Of a stretch of 64,000 bases of DNA, positions 1 through 9,286 are shown piece after piece. Under the pieces are notes generated by a model. It ran no database searches and was not told the origin of the DNA. It saw nothing but the letters and a program-made list of their open reading frames with translations. The first letter of the stretch is position 1. Each line of letters starts with the position of its first letter. Both the position numbers and the translations under genes were made by a program. Source of the stretch: Alkalihalobacterium alkalinitrilicum (lineage in GTDB: Bacteria > Bacillota > Bacilli > Bacillales > Bacillaceae_F); contig NZ_KV917368.1 of the NCBI RefSeq assembly GCF_002019605.1, positions 4,943,070-5,007,069 of the forward strand. The letters run 5' to 3'.

Positions 1-232
1 AAATCAACTTTATCATTTTGAGGGGAAATATTACCTTCATGTTGTCTTTAATGATGACCGGTACGATGAAGATGAACAAGATGATATGTTAAGTCAAATT
101 TTAGAGTATGGCTATGAATCTGAAATTACAATTTATCGTATTCAAGAATACGGAAAATTAGTTATGAAAGACGATGCATTAACAACTGTACGTAATTACT
201 TTAGTTTAAAACACTCCTCAAATAATGAGTGA
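1..232 (+). CDS. mecA: Adaptor protein MecA, C-terminal part (5' end outside window)
   Basis: Frame 2 is open from the left edge to a TGA at 230-232 and encodes about 76 residues ending in a segment that includes EYGYESEITIYRIQEYGKLV. This matches the C-terminal ClpC-binding domain of MecA adaptors, which deliver substrates such as ComK to ClpCP. The identification rests on this C-terminal segment plus the downstream order (coiA, pepF, spxH), which is the B. subtilis mecA neighbourhood. The N-terminal domain is not in the window. Confidence 0.85.
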   Translation, partial: NQLYHFEGKYYLHVVFNDDRYDEDEQDDMLSQILEYGYESEITIYRIQEYGKLVMKDDALTTVRNYFSLKHSSNNE

Positions 233-472
233 TCGTAGTTTAGAGTTTTGATGAGGCCGACTCATAAGTGTCCTTGCTCTTCGCATATGATGATATATAG
301 GTTATTTCTATATTCATTGTATTGTGATTAGGAGGAGTAACACTTTACATTTGAGTCAGTCTTTTTCTTTTTACATAAGTATATAAATTTAGCTAAATAT
401 TAAGTAGACCCTTAACATGTACTCAATGGTGTGTGTCTCTGCAGATGTATTAGATCGTTCAAGGAGATTATT

Positions 473-1984
473 ATGAAAACAAGGTTAAATGTAATTATAT
501 TTATTTTATTGATTATCAGTGTGCTCTATTTGTTTAGGGACTATATGGAAGGATGGATCGTTGGGGCGTCTAGTATTATCTTTTCATTGTCTGCCCTTTT
601 TATTGCGATTGTCATCTTTTTTGAGAACCGTCATCCGTCAAAGACGTTGACATGGCTAATGGTACTTGGTGTATTTCCAGTCGTTGGTTTTTTCTTTTAT
701 CTTTTGTTTGGTCAAAATCATCGAAAAAAAAGGTCATTTATTCAAAAAGCGATTCAGGATGAACAAGCATTTGAAAATATTGAAGGAAATCGGCAAATAG
801 ACGAATCACGACTTGAAAAAATGGGTGGACATCATCAATTAGTGTTTCGGTTAGCGCACCGACTAGGTAATAACCCTATATCTTTTTCAACAGAGACGAA
901 GGTATTAACAGATGGTAAAGAAACGTTCGCACATATTTTACAAACATTAAAAATGGCAAAACGGCATATTCATCTTGTTTACTATATTGTTCGAGATGAC
1001 GAACTTGGACAGGAAATTAAAGAAATTTTGATTGAAAAAGCGCAAGAAGGAGTCAAGGTTCGATTTTTATACGATGCAGTTGGTAGCTGGAAACTATCAA
1101 AAAAATATATACAAGACTTGCGGGAAGCAGGAGTGGAACTGAGGCCATTTGCTCCCGTTAAGTTACCTTATTTTACACATAAGGTTAACTATCGCAATCA
1201 TAGAAAGATCGTCGTTATTGATGGCCATGTCGCCTTTGTCGGCGGGTTAAATATTGGCGATGAATATTTAGGGAAGGATCAGTATTTTGGCTATTGGAGA
1301 GATACACACTTGTATGTAAGAGGAGAAGCGGTTCGAACTTTACAACTTATCTTCTTAAAGGATTGGTACTATGTTACGAAGGAAGCTGTTTTAGATCCAG
1401 AATATTTTTCACCTGTCCTCGTTGATCGAAATGACGAAGGTGGTGTGCAACTCATATCTAGTGGACCTGATACGCAGTGGGAGGTCATTAAGAAGCTATA
1501 CTTTTCAATGATTGTTTCCGCTAAAAAATCAATTTGGGTTGCATCGCCTTATTTTATTCCTGATGACGATATTTTAAGTGCATTAAAGATCGCAGCATTA
1601 AGTGGGGTAGATGTACGAATTCTAGTTCCGAATCGTCCTGATAAACGAATTGTCTTTTATGCTTCACGTTCCTATTTTCCAGAATTATTAGAAGCAGGAG
1701 TGAAGATTTACGAGTATCACCGTGGATTTATGCACAGTAAAATTGTAATTGTTGATAAGCAAATCGCTTCGATTGGAACAGCGAATATGGATATGCGGAG
1801 CTTTCATCTTAATTTTGAAGTCAACGCATTTTTATATCGTACGAAAAGTGTGACGAAGCTCGTTAGTGATTATATTTTTGATTTGGAACATTCCAATCAA
1901 CTCGACTATGAAATTTTTAAGAAACGATCGATTATTCATCGTTTGTTAGAATCAACATCTAGGTTATCAAGTCCGTTATTGTAA
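473..1984 (+). CDS. cls: Cardiolipin synthase (phospholipase D family)
   Basis: This 503-residue protein has two hydrophobic segments at the N-terminus (about residues 5-23 and 30-50, then a third near 60-80) and two phospholipase D HKD motifs: NHRKIVVIDG with its following GGLNIGDEY near residue 242, and HSKIVIVD with GTANMDMRSF near residue 420. It should condense two phosphatidylglycerol molecules into cardiolipin at the membrane. The ATG at 473 is preferred because AAGGAG lies 9 bases upstream; a longer in-frame start at 431 has no ribosome site. It is inserted between mecA and coiA, which are adjacent in B. subtilis, and has its own terminator. Confidence 0.92.
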   Translation: MKTRLNVIIFILLIISVLYLFRDYMEGWIVGASSIIFSLSALFIAIVIFFENRHPSKTLTWLMVLGVFPVVGFFFYLLFGQNHRKKRSFIQKAIQDEQAFENIEGNRQIDESRLEKMGGHHQLVFRLAHRLGNNPISFSTETKVLTDGKETFAHILQTLKMAKRHIHLVYYIVRDDELGQEIKEILIEKAQEGVKVRFLYDAVGSWKLSKKYIQDLREAGVELRPFAPVKLPYFTHKVNYRNHRKIVVIDGHVAFVGGLNIGDEYLGKDQYFGYWRDTHLYVRGEAVRTLQLIFLKDWYYVTKEAVLDPEYFSPVLVDRNDEGGVQLISSGPDTQWEVIKKLYFSMIVSAKKSIWVASPYFIPDDDILSALKIAALSGVDVRILVPNRPDKRIVFYASRSYFPELLEAGVKIYEYHRGFMHSKIVIVDKQIASIGTANMDMRSFHLNFEVNAFLYRTKSVTKLVSDYIFDLEHSNQLDYEIFKKRSIIHRLLESTSRLSSPLL

Positions 1985-1987
1985 AGG

Positions 1988-2018
1988 CCTTTCTCTATGG
2001 AGAAGGGTTTTTATTTTC
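1988..2018 (+). terminator. Rho-independent terminator after cls
   Basis: An 8-bp stem (1988-1995 with 2000-2007, loop TATG) is followed by a run of T residues, four bases after the cls stop codon. Confidence 0.85.
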
Positions 2019-2101
2019 GTTTTGTAAAATTCCAGTAAAGACAGAAGGGATTATCTCATTGCAGTAGAAGGTATTCGTGGAATATGAAAGGAGTGTGGAC
2101 T

Positions 2102-3283
2102 TTGCTTGTAGCACATACCAATGATAAAAAGAGAATTAATTTAGTAAAGGGGTGGAATAAAGAACAATTAGAAAAACTTCGCAAGAACTTTCGCTTCGTT
2201 TGTCCCGTTTGTAAAAAGTCAGTAAGACTAAAACTAGGATCAAAAAGACGATGGCATTTTGCTCATTATGGTGAAGTCAGTTGTAATCTTGAGTTAGAAG
2301 CCGAATCAGACTATCATTTGTTAGGAAAAGAACAACTTTATCACTGGTTTATCAGCCAAAATATTCATGCGTTACTTGAACCATACTTAACTTCGATAAA
2401 TCAAAGACCAGACATCCTCATTCATTATCAAAAGCGCTATTACGCAATTGAATACCAATGTTCACCGATCCCCCTTTCATTATTTGAGAAACGAACGAGG
2501 AGTTACTTGGAAAAAGATATCTTGCCTATTTGGATCTACGGCGGCAATCGACTTACTCGTAAGTCTTCAATACTATTCTCACTATCTCCGATCGAATGGG
2601 CAGCATTACAACCTCATGTTCAGCTTGATAACTTCCTACTTTATTATTGTTCCACTACGCAACAATTTTTTTCCTTACTAAATGTCTCCTCTCTTTCGTC
2701 ACAATCAGCCTTATCCCAAATAAAAATCACACGGCTCCAAGATTGTTCTTTTGCATCGTTATTAGGTAACGTTGATGTTTATGACGATAACTGGAAGTTA
2801 TATTGGATTACAATAAAAAAGAAATGGCGTTATAGTGTGACGCCTTATCCAAGTCGGACGCAAAAATATTTTAATGACTATTGTTTACAGCGCAAGATCT
2901 CTCCTTGGTTATATCCGATTGAAGCAGGATGGCCAACGAAACACCATCAATGGTTTGAAACTTCTCCACATATATGGCAAACATTCATCCTTATCTACCT
3001 ATTAAATTTTCCTCTTGAATACAAATTTACTTTTCAAGATGTATATCGATACTTAAAAGAGTTGGTAAAAACGAACATCTGTAGAATTAGATCGCTCCCA
3101 TATTATGAGGGACATTTTTCGTATGCGATTATGTCTTATTTACAACTCCTCCTTCATTCTGGTTTTATTAAAAGGAATAAAACTAAAGAATTTTTTAGAG
3201 TAAAAGAGATCAAATATCCACAGTCTATCGAAGAAGCGATTAAAAGAGACGAAGAGTTTGTTAAGAATGTAAAAATTAATTAA
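2102..3283 (+). CDS. coiA: Competence protein CoiA family
   Basis: The protein (393 residues from a TTG start) has the CoiA layout: an N-terminal CPVCKK zinc-finger-like motif followed by a RWHFAHY segment, then a nuclease-like core with PDILIHYQ and YAIEYQCS, which resembles the D and E-x-Q/K positions of a PD-(D/E)XK fold. CoiA promotes recombination of incoming DNA during transformation in Firmicutes. TTG at 2102 is chosen because AAAGGAG ends about 9 bases upstream, whereas the ATG at 2084 has no ribosome site and actually overlaps this Shine-Dalgarno region. It lies between cls and pepF, its usual neighbour. Confidence 0.88.
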   Translation: MLVAHTNDKKRINLVKGWNKEQLEKLRKNFRFVCPVCKKSVRLKLGSKRRWHFAHYGEVSCNLELEAESDYHLLGKEQLYHWFISQNIHALLEPYLTSINQRPDILIHYQKRYYAIEYQCSPIPLSLFEKRTRSYLEKDILPIWIYGGNRLTRKSSILFSLSPIEWAALQPHVQLDNFLLYYCSTTQQFFSLLNVSSLSSQSALSQIKITRLQDCSFASLLGNVDVYDDNWKLYWITIKKKWRYSVTPYPSRTQKYFNDYCLQRKISPWLYPIEAGWPTKHHQWFETSPHIWQTFILIYLLNFPLEYKFTFQDVYRYLKELVKTNICRIRSLPYYEGHFSYAIMSYLQLLLHSGFIKRNKTKEFFRVKEIKYPQSIEEAIKRDEEFVKNVKIN

Positions 3284-3358
3284 ATATTAATGGGTAAATA
3301 AAGGAATGTTATTATCCATATAGAACGTATATTAAGTAGAGATAACAATCATCCTTTT

Positions 3359-3376
3359 AGTGATTATGTAATCACT
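3359..3376. repeat. Perfect inverted repeat upstream of pepF
   Basis: AGTGATTA and TAATCACT form an 8-bp arm palindrome with a 2-base centre, about 40 bp before the pepF start. It has no T-tract on the forward strand, so an operator or RNA hairpin is as likely as a terminator. No function is assigned. Confidence 0.4.
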
Positions 3377-3414
3377 GTAAAAAAGGAATTAGAGAAACAA
3401 TGGAGGTATAAATT

Positions 3415-5229
3415 ATGGCAAAAGCTACAAAATCATTACCGAAACGTGAGGAAATTGATAAAGAATTAACATGGGATTTAGAAGCGATATTTGCAACAGA
3501 TGAAGAGTGGGAAAAAGAGTTTTCAAATATAAGTAATGCCTTACCACAATTAGCAAAATATAAAGGAACATTAGGACAATCGGCTGAACAGTTGTACGAA
3601 GCATTGCAACAGCAAGATGACCTTTCATTAAAATTATATCAACTTTATACATATGCGCATATGCGTTATGACCAAGATACAACAAATTCGTTTTATCAAG
3701 GCTTAAATGATCGTGCTCAAGGATTAGCTGCAAAGTTTGGTCAAACAGCATCCTATATGACTCCTGAAATTTTATCTATCCCAGAAGAAACGCTAGGCCA
3801 ATTTATAGCGCAGCATGAAGGGTTAAAATTATATAAACATGCATTAGAGGAGCTTAATGAAAGTCGTCCACACGTCTTAACAGAAGCAGAAGAAGCTATT
3901 CTTGCTCAAGCAGCAGAGGCACTTAAAACTCCTAGTTCTACATTTGGTAGCTTAAACAATGCAGACTTGAAGTTCCCGACAGTAACCGACGAGAAAGGTG
4001 AAGAGATTGAAATTACACACGGACGCTTTATCCGCTTTTTAGAATCGTCAGACCAAAGAGTAAGAAGGGACGCTTTCAAGGCTGTTTATGAAACCTATGA
4101 TAAATTTAAAAATACGTTTGCAAGTACTTTGAGCGGGCAAGTGAAGAAGGACATTTTCTATGCGAATGTGCGAAAATATGATTCAGCGAGACAGGCAGCT
4201 TTAAGTAAAAATCATATTCCTGAAATTGTTTACGACCAATTAGTGTCAACGATTAATGATCACCTGCATTTACTACATCGCTACGTTAAGCTACGTAAAA
4301 AAGTGTTAGGTGTTGATGAACTCCATATGTATGATTTGTATACACCACTTGTTAAAGATGTACAAATGGAAGTCCCTTACGAAGAAGCAAAGGATTTGGT
4401 ATTAAAAGGTGTTGCTCCTTTAGGAGAAGATTATGTGAACATCATTAAAGAAGGATACGAAAAACGTTGGATCGATGTTGAGGAGAATGTAGGTAAGCGA
4501 AGTGGAGCCTATTCTTCAGGAGCATACGGAACGATGCCATATATTTTAATGAACTGGCAAGATAATGTGAACAATCTATTTACATTAGCTCATGAAATCG
4601 GACATTCTTGTCATAGTTACTATACGCGAGAAAACCAACCTTATCCGTATGGCGACTATACCATCTTTGTTGCAGAAGTAGCTTCTACTTTAAACGAGGC
4701 TTTGCTCAATGATTATTTACTTAAGACGACCGATGATAAAAAGAAGAAGCTTTATTTATTAAATCACTTTTTAGAGGGCTTTAGAGGGACTGTGTTTAGA
4801 CAAACGATGTTTGCGGAGTTTGAACAGAGCATTCATGAAAAAGCGGCAGCAGGTGAAGCGCTGACGCCAGAGTTATTAACGAAAACGTATTATGATTTAA
4901 ATGTGAAATATTTTGGCGATGAAATTACAATTGACGAAGAAATTGGTTTAGAATGGGCGCGTATTCCTCACTTCTATTACAATTTCTATGTGTATCAATA
5001 TGCAACAGGTTATAGTGCAGCAACTGCTTTATCTAAACAAATTTTAGAAGAAGGGCAGCCAGCGGTGGATCGATATTTGGAATTCTTGAAAGCTGGAAGT
5101 TCAGATTACCCAATTCAAGTTCTTCAAAAAGCAGGCGTAAATATGACATCTGCCGAACCAATCAAACAAGCTTGTACAGTATTTGAACAAACATTAGATG
5201 AAATGGAAAAGCTGCTAGAAGCTGAATAA
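3415..5229 (+). CDS. pepF: Oligoendopeptidase F
   Basis: This 604-residue protein is a full-length M3B metallopeptidase. The zinc site is LAHEIGHSCHSYY (HExxH near residue 390), followed by the downstream glutamate region FVAEVASTLNEALL that supplies the third ligand. The enzyme cleaves oligopeptides in the cytoplasm. The ATG follows a good ribosome site (GGAGG). The position after coiA matches the B. subtilis coiA-pepF (yjbG) pair, and a strong hairpin follows the stop. Confidence 0.95.
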   Translation: MAKATKSLPKREEIDKELTWDLEAIFATDEEWEKEFSNISNALPQLAKYKGTLGQSAEQLYEALQQQDDLSLKLYQLYTYAHMRYDQDTTNSFYQGLNDRAQGLAAKFGQTASYMTPEILSIPEETLGQFIAQHEGLKLYKHALEELNESRPHVLTEAEEAILAQAAEALKTPSSTFGSLNNADLKFPTVTDEKGEEIEITHGRFIRFLESSDQRVRRDAFKAVYETYDKFKNTFASTLSGQVKKDIFYANVRKYDSARQAALSKNHIPEIVYDQLVSTINDHLHLLHRYVKLRKKVLGVDELHMYDLYTPLVKDVQMEVPYEEAKDLVLKGVAPLGEDYVNIIKEGYEKRWIDVEENVGKRSGAYSSGAYGTMPYILMNWQDNVNNLFTLAHEIGHSCHSYYTRENQPYPYGDYTIFVAEVASTLNEALLNDYLLKTTDDKKKKLYLLNHFLEGFRGTVFRQTMFAEFEQSIHEKAAAGEALTPELLTKTYYDLNVKYFGDEITIDEEIGLEWARIPHFYYNFYVYQYATGYSAATALSKQILEEGQPAVDRYLEFLKAGSSDYPIQVLQKAGVNMTSAEPIKQACTVFEQTLDEMEKLLEAE

Positions 5230-5235
5230 CATAAG

Positions 5236-5268
5236 AGAAGCTGGTGCCTTGGCGCATCAGCTTCTTTC
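5236..5268 (+). terminator. Terminator after pepF
   Basis: A 12-bp stem (5236-5247 with 5254-5265) is followed by a short T-rich stretch, six bases after the pepF stop. Confidence 0.75.
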
Positions 5269-5344
5269 TAGGTCAGGCATATATTATCCCATTTAACTGG
5301 AGCTAAGACTCCCACTTCAAGGCCTTGAGGAAATACTTGATTAA

Positions 5345-5521
5345 TTAACGAAACCCCCGAAAACGATTGCGTTCATTGAGTACAATTAATGTAAAAACCA
5401 CCGAAATAAATAAAGCAGGGGCAGCTATGAAAATGGGAAATACGTTCATTAATCCAAGAATCATGAAATAAAAACTAATAATGATCAAGAAGATCCCAAT
5501 GGTTAATAAGACCTTTCTCAT
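5345..5521 (-). CDS. Small two-helix membrane protein, unknown function
   Basis: The 58-residue product is almost entirely two hydrophobic segments (about residues 4-24 and 28-48) followed by a basic tail with NERNRFRGFR, so it should span the membrane twice with a positively charged cytoplasmic C-terminus. The ATG at 5521 is chosen because GAGGTG lies 6 bases upstream; a GTG three codons earlier would overlap that ribosome site. I do not recognise the family. A small gene is also found near this point in B. subtilis (between pepF and spxH), but I cannot claim homology. Confidence 0.6.
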   Translation of the reverse strand: MRKVLLTIGIFLIIISFYFMILGLMNVFPIFIAAPALFISVVFTLIVLNERNRFRGFR

Positions 5522-5530
5522 TTCGCTCAC

Positions 5531-5909
5531 CTCAATTTATGTTCAAACCACCTTTAAAAAATAATATGTGAATGTTAAATAAGACATGCTAGAATTATCA
5601 AAATTATACAGTGACAAATATCATGACTGTTAAAAGAATTGTAATTTTGTTGAGAAAAAACTTGCTTTATAATGAAAAAGAAACAAATACTAGAAAACTT
5701 GTGACAATGTTTCGAACGGTTTAGGATAAGAGTTTAAATTAATATGTAAGTATGGTAAATTATTATTGTAAAATAATTAAGTGTTAAACAACATTTTCTC
5801 CCCCTATTAAAGAAGAGGCTGACATTGTCAGCCTCTTTATTGTTTTTGTATATTAAATTGTAAAAATAGGAAATAGGTGTTTACCAATTATCGATTAAAA
5901 TGATAGTTG
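5531..5909. other. Gene-free stretch between the small membrane gene and spxH
   Basis: No coding frame is supported in this 379-bp stretch. It contains a promoter-like motif (TATAAT at about 5668-5673 with TTTTGT 17 bp upstream) and, about 140 bp downstream on the same strand, a strong hairpin followed by T residues. The stretch could therefore produce a short RNA, or simply be the 3' and 5' flanks of the reverse-strand genes. Confidence 0.4.
5813..5846. terminator. Strong hairpin terminator, probably bidirectional
   Basis: A stem of about 11 bp with a 3-base loop (arms 5813-5823 and 5827-5837) is followed by TTTATTGTTTTT on the forward strand and by TTCTTT on the reverse strand. On the reverse strand it lies downstream of spxH, so it can end that transcript; on the forward strand no gene precedes it. 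Confidence 0.75.
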
Positions 5910-6839
5910 CTAACAACCGATGTATCTCCAAAAAGTTCCATACTTCACAGGTACTCGTTCAACCTTTTGTTGTAACATTAAGCGTTTTAACATTCTCTCA
6001 GCCTCTATAATCGAAACATTAAAGACGACAGCCACTTCTTTTGTAGCTACAAAGTTATAATAAGATAAAAACTTTTCTAGAGTAATCGATTGAGAAGGTT
6101 CAGGTGTAAAGCACAGCAACTGTTGAATAATTTCAACATACACTTCATAGGGATAAAACCCTGTTACCTTTAATCCTTCGTCCTCAATAATATCGTTGAA
6201 AAATACAAAAGTAGGGGAATAATCTATTCCTAGTTCTTTTGTCATTTTGACATCACACTGAAGTGCTTTAACGGCGCCTTCCGAATGAAGATCTTTTGTA
6301 AACTCTTCAACGTCTAAACCAGCTTTGTTTGCACATTCAATTAATACATTTTCTTTTGAAATATTTTTTTTATCTAAAAATAATAATTCCCTTAACTTTC
6401 GTAAAAATTTCATGGCGGCAAACTGGCCTTGCATTTCAGCAGCTTTGATGGCGATAGAAGCGGTGTAAGGAGAAGTGATCGGATCTTCAAACCAAAGATC
6501 ACCATCACAGCTCATCCCTGTTCGACTAGCTGTCATTTCCCAATTTCTGGCAATTTCTTCAAGTTTTTTCGTTTCTACGGTTTTCGTATTTGGCTTATTC
6601 CAATACTCAAGCGAACCAGCAACAAAGTACCGTATTTTGAAATATTGTCCGTATTCAACTTGCATTTTTTTTAGTATTGGCTCAAAGGCCCAACATTGAG
6701 GGCACAGCGGATCAATAAAAATATAGATTTCCAACGGTTTCTTATTACAATTGTTTTCTTTGGATACGGATGGTTCGTCAATAGGACCACAAAAGCCTCG
6801 AACGTTATCACAGCTAGACTGATTTTCTTTTGAAGTCAC
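5910..6839 (-). CDS. spxH: ClpXP adaptor SpxH (YjbH)
   Basis: The 309-residue protein belongs to the DsbA-like thioredoxin superfamily, with DPLCPQCWAFEP near residue 45 providing the CxxC site. The N-terminal stretch is Cys/His-rich, as in SpxH, which binds zinc and delivers the redox regulator Spx to ClpXP. The start is GTG at 6839 with AAGGAGG 8 bases upstream. It is followed 16 bases upstream on the same strand by the haemoglobin gene yjbI, the same arrangement as in B. subtilis. Confidence 0.92.
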   Translation of the reverse strand: MTSKENQSSCDNVRGFCGPIDEPSVSKENNCNKKPLEIYIFIDPLCPQCWAFEPILKKMQVEYGQYFKIRYFVAGSLEYWNKPNTKTVETKKLEEIARNWEMTASRTGMSCDGDLWFEDPITSPYTASIAIKAAEMQGQFAAMKFLRKLRELLFLDKKNISKENVLIECANKAGLDVEEFTKDLHSEGAVKALQCDVKMTKELGIDYSPTFVFFNDIIEDEGLKVTGFYPYEVYVEIIQQLLCFTPEPSQSITLEKFLSYYNFVATKEVAVVFNVSIIEAERMLKRLMLQQKVERVPVKYGTFWRYIGC

Positions 6840-6855
6840 CTAAGTGCCCTCCTTC

Positions 6856-7245
6856 CTATTCCGTATCGTGCGGTTGATTAACCATATGATGAGCCGTAAA
6901 AGTTAAACGACTAAAGATCTGCTCTCGTAAAGGTCCTTGTAATCCAACTTCGTCCATAGCTTCTTTCATGCAAGCTAACCAAGCGGAAGCACGACGGGTT
7001 GTAATTTCAAAAGGCATATGTCGAGCTCTTAACATCGGGTGACCATGTTCGTCTGAATACAAGGTTGGTCCTCCAAGGAATTGCGTTAAGAACTGTTTTT
7101 GTTTTCTTGCAGTTTCAGTTAAGTCATCTGGAAAAATCGGTGCAAGGTCTGGGTGGTGACTTACTTTATCGTAAAAGGTATCGACTAGTTGGCTTAAAAT
7201 TTCGGCTCCACCTAATGCATCATAGGGTGTTTTATGTTCTGACAT
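6856..7245 (-). CDS. yjbI: Truncated haemoglobin, group II (YjbI)
   Basis: A 129-residue globin of the short 2-over-2 type. The FLGGP motif, the proximal histidine segment RARHMPFEI and ASAWLACMKEAM are characteristic of group II truncated haemoglobins. It binds haem and oxygen in the cytoplasm. The ATG follows AAAGGAG. It lies immediately upstream of spxH on the reverse strand and is probably co-transcribed with it. Confidence 0.92.
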   Translation of the reverse strand: MSEHKTPYDALGGAEILSQLVDTFYDKVSHHPDLAPIFPDDLTETARKQKQFLTQFLGGPTLYSDEHGHPMLRARHMPFEITTRRASAWLACMKEAMDEVGLQGPLREQIFSRLTFTAHHMVNQPHDTE

Positions 7246-7460
7246 AGTTATCTCCTTTAAGAGGATGTTTTAGTTATAATTTCTTAAACCCATTTTAGCA
7301 ATCGTCAGTTCTAACAGCAAATAATCTGTTTTGAACTTGCCTTCTCGTTAGGAAGATAGGAATATTCTCTAAATAGGAAGCGTGGAAACATTAGAGGAGT
7401 AAAAAATTGATATTAGACGATATAGTTTCCATTAAATAGTTAAAATATTATGTGTAGCAA

Positions 7461-7505
7461 AAAATGCTTAGATGAATATTCATCCAAGCATTTTTAGAAT
7501 AGTTA
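7461..7505 (-). terminator. Terminator of yjbJ
   Basis: A long stem (7461-7476 with 7481-7496; arms with AAAAATGCTT and AAGCATTTTT) followed on the reverse strand by a T run lies just beyond the yjbJ stop codon. Confidence 0.8.
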
Positions 7506-8153
7506 CGTATTTAAAATGGTGTTCATCACTTTCGGGACGTAATTTTGAGTTTCTTTAAATGGAGGAATTCCACCGTATTTATCGACATTGCCTGGTCCTG
7601 CATTATAAGCAGCTAAAGCTAGACGAACATCCCCATTATAACGATCGAGCATTTGTCGTAAATACTTTGCACCGCCTTCAATATTTTGTTGCGGATCATA
7701 TACATTTGTAACACCTAAGTATCTGGCTGTTGCAGGCATCAATTGCATTAGTCCACCCGCACCAGCATGACTTGTAGCATTAGGGTTAAAGTTAGACTCA
7801 TGCTTGATGACTGAAGCAATCAGCTTTGGATCTAAATTATATTTGCTTGCGGCGTCATTAATCCAATTTTTATAACTGTCTACCCGTGAATTACCTGTTT
7901 CTTTTAAAGGAATAACGGTTCCATTTGTAAGCGGGTTCGTATGTTTTTCACTCTCAAGTTGTATGGTTGGATGTATAAATAAATCCATATTTCGTTGATT
8001 TGAGTCGAGTTGTATATTATTCTTCTCCATTTCGTTTTGGATAAAATCAGAAAATAATGTTTGAAATGGGGAGTTATTCGTTGGGGAATTGGTTCCTCGA
8101 AACTGTCGGATTGCATTCATTTCTGCAATTTGTTGAAACATCATTATGTTCAT
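7503..8153 (-). CDS. yjbJ: Lytic transglycosylase, SLT domain (YjbJ)
   Basis: The 216-residue protein ends in a soluble lytic transglycosylase domain (about residues 105-216). The catalytic glutamate lies in SVIKHESNFNP, followed by GAGGLMQLMPATA and ALAAYNAGPGNV, all diagnostic of the goose-lysozyme-like SLT family that cleaves peptidoglycan with 1,6-anhydro-MurNAc formation. No clear signal peptide precedes the domain, as in B. subtilis YjbJ. ATG at 8153 is preferred over a GTG at 8162 because GAGGTG lies at the right distance. Confidence 0.88.
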   Translation of the reverse strand: MNIMMFQQIAEMNAIRQFRGTNSPTNNSPFQTLFSDFIQNEMEKNNIQLDSNQRNMDLFIHPTIQLESEKHTNPLTNGTVIPLKETGNSRVDSYKNWINDAASKYNLDPKLIASVIKHESNFNPNATSHAGAGGLMQLMPATARYLGVTNVYDPQQNIEGGAKYLRQMLDRYNGDVRLALAAYNAGPGNVDKYGGIPPFKETQNYVPKVMNTILNT

Positions 8154-8280
8154 TGACGTCACCTCGGACTGAATTCTTAATTCTATTAACTAGTTTAATG
8201 TACTAGACAATATTAGACAATGTCCGATTTGGATTTTTATAAATCATGGTGTTGCTGTTTTATTGGCTCTTTTCTCAAAG

Positions 8281-8433
8281 ATTGTTGCTCTTTGCTTTTG
8301 GAACGTAAGCCAAGGGGATGCTTGGCTCTTCACGCTACGAGTGAAGCTTTTGAAAACAAAATAGCTGTTCAGACAAATGAATTTGTCATGAAAAGGCTAC
8401 TTTATTTTAAAAAAACGGTCCAAAAGCAACAAA
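8281..8433. repeat. Imperfect inverted-repeat intergenic element
   Basis: The segment at about 8282-8305 (TTGTTGCTCTTTGCTTTTGG) recurs in inverted orientation at about 8418-8438 (on the reverse strand, TTTGTTGCTTTTGGACCGT). Between them are two short perfect hairpins in tandem: AGCCAAG/CTTGGCT (about 8309-8328) and CTTCAC/GTGAAG (about 8329-8347). The forward frame across it is Cys-rich and looks non-coding. It could be a small non-autonomous repeat or the remains of an RNA element; no function is assigned. Confidence 0.4.
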
Positions 8434-8435
8434 GT

Positions 8436-9020
8436 TCACAAAAACAGCCTTTGTTTTCTTTCAAAAAATCGTAAAATTTTATTTTTAGTCGGTCTCTTTG
8501 GAATGTTATGTTGTTTTAAAATACGGTTAAATTCTTCCTGTACGGTATCCACATTAGTTCCTTCGACTTCTAATTCGTAGTCGACTATGTTTAAATAATG
8601 ACTAATATCTAGAACAATAAGTTGTTGATTATATTGTACTTCTGCTCTAGACGTCTTTAGTGAACCTAAATAAGTAAATTTTGCAGGAGGAACTTTCAAT
8701 GCCTCAATATCTGACTTCACATCACCATTTGGAATGGTCCCAGTTTCGAGCATAAGATTAGCTTCTTCAGTGGAAACCAATTGGTTAGTTTCTAATAAAC
8801 CGACTTCGTTCGGTTGTTTTAAAGTCATTATATATTTGTTATTTTTTTCGCGAATTCGAAGCGCAGCCTTTTTTTCCTTTAAAGCAAAATCAGTAGTATC
8901 AAAATAATGGTTGGTTTGAGAAATAAATTCGGAATCGGATAGGGAAAAATAGTGTTGTAAACGTTCAAGTTCTTCTTTAGTCAATAAATTCTTTGCCTCT
9001 ATTTCTATTTCACGTCCCAT
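8436..9020 (-). CDS. yjbK: CYTH-domain protein (YjbK)
   Basis: The 194-residue protein opens with the CYTH signature EIEIEAK (ExExK) and contains the basic and acidic residues spaced through the eight-strand tunnel (for example ALRIREKNN, MTLKQP and YELEVEGTN). The family binds triphosphates with divalent metal and includes inorganic triphosphatases and thiamine triphosphatases. The ATG follows AAAGGAG. In B. subtilis yjbK sits between yjbJ and yjbL, as here. Confidence 0.9.
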   Translation of the reverse strand: MGREIEIEAKNLLTKEELERLQHYFSLSDSEFISQTNHYFDTTDFALKEKKAALRIREKNNKYIMTLKQPNEVGLLETNQLVSTEEANLMLETGTIPNGDVKSDIEALKVPPAKFTYLGSLKTSRAEVQYNQQLIVLDISHYLNIVDYELEVEGTNVDTVQEEFNRILKQHNIPKRPTKNKILRFFERKQRLFL

Positions 9021-9286
9021 GTATAATAACTCCTTTTATAAATGATGTTCCTGCAGTTTAAATGAGCGGCGTCAAAAAATCGACAGGTGAAAACAGATCA
9101 AAAAAGACTTTAGTGCATTTATCAAATGGCCGTTATAGTGCGTAGCGAAGGCCATCGCTTTTTTTCATTATGTCATAGATAGAAATACGGTACAATCGGG
9201 GAGATGTAATGGTTTTATATTCTTGTCTAACTGAAAATTATGGTAAGATGGATACGTAAATAAGAGAGGTAATAGGAGGACCAACT

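Noticed and set aside
8220-8474. Cys-rich 84-residue forward frame
   Set aside because: It runs through the hairpins of the inverted-repeat element and into the end of yjbK, lacks a ribosome site and resembles no protein.
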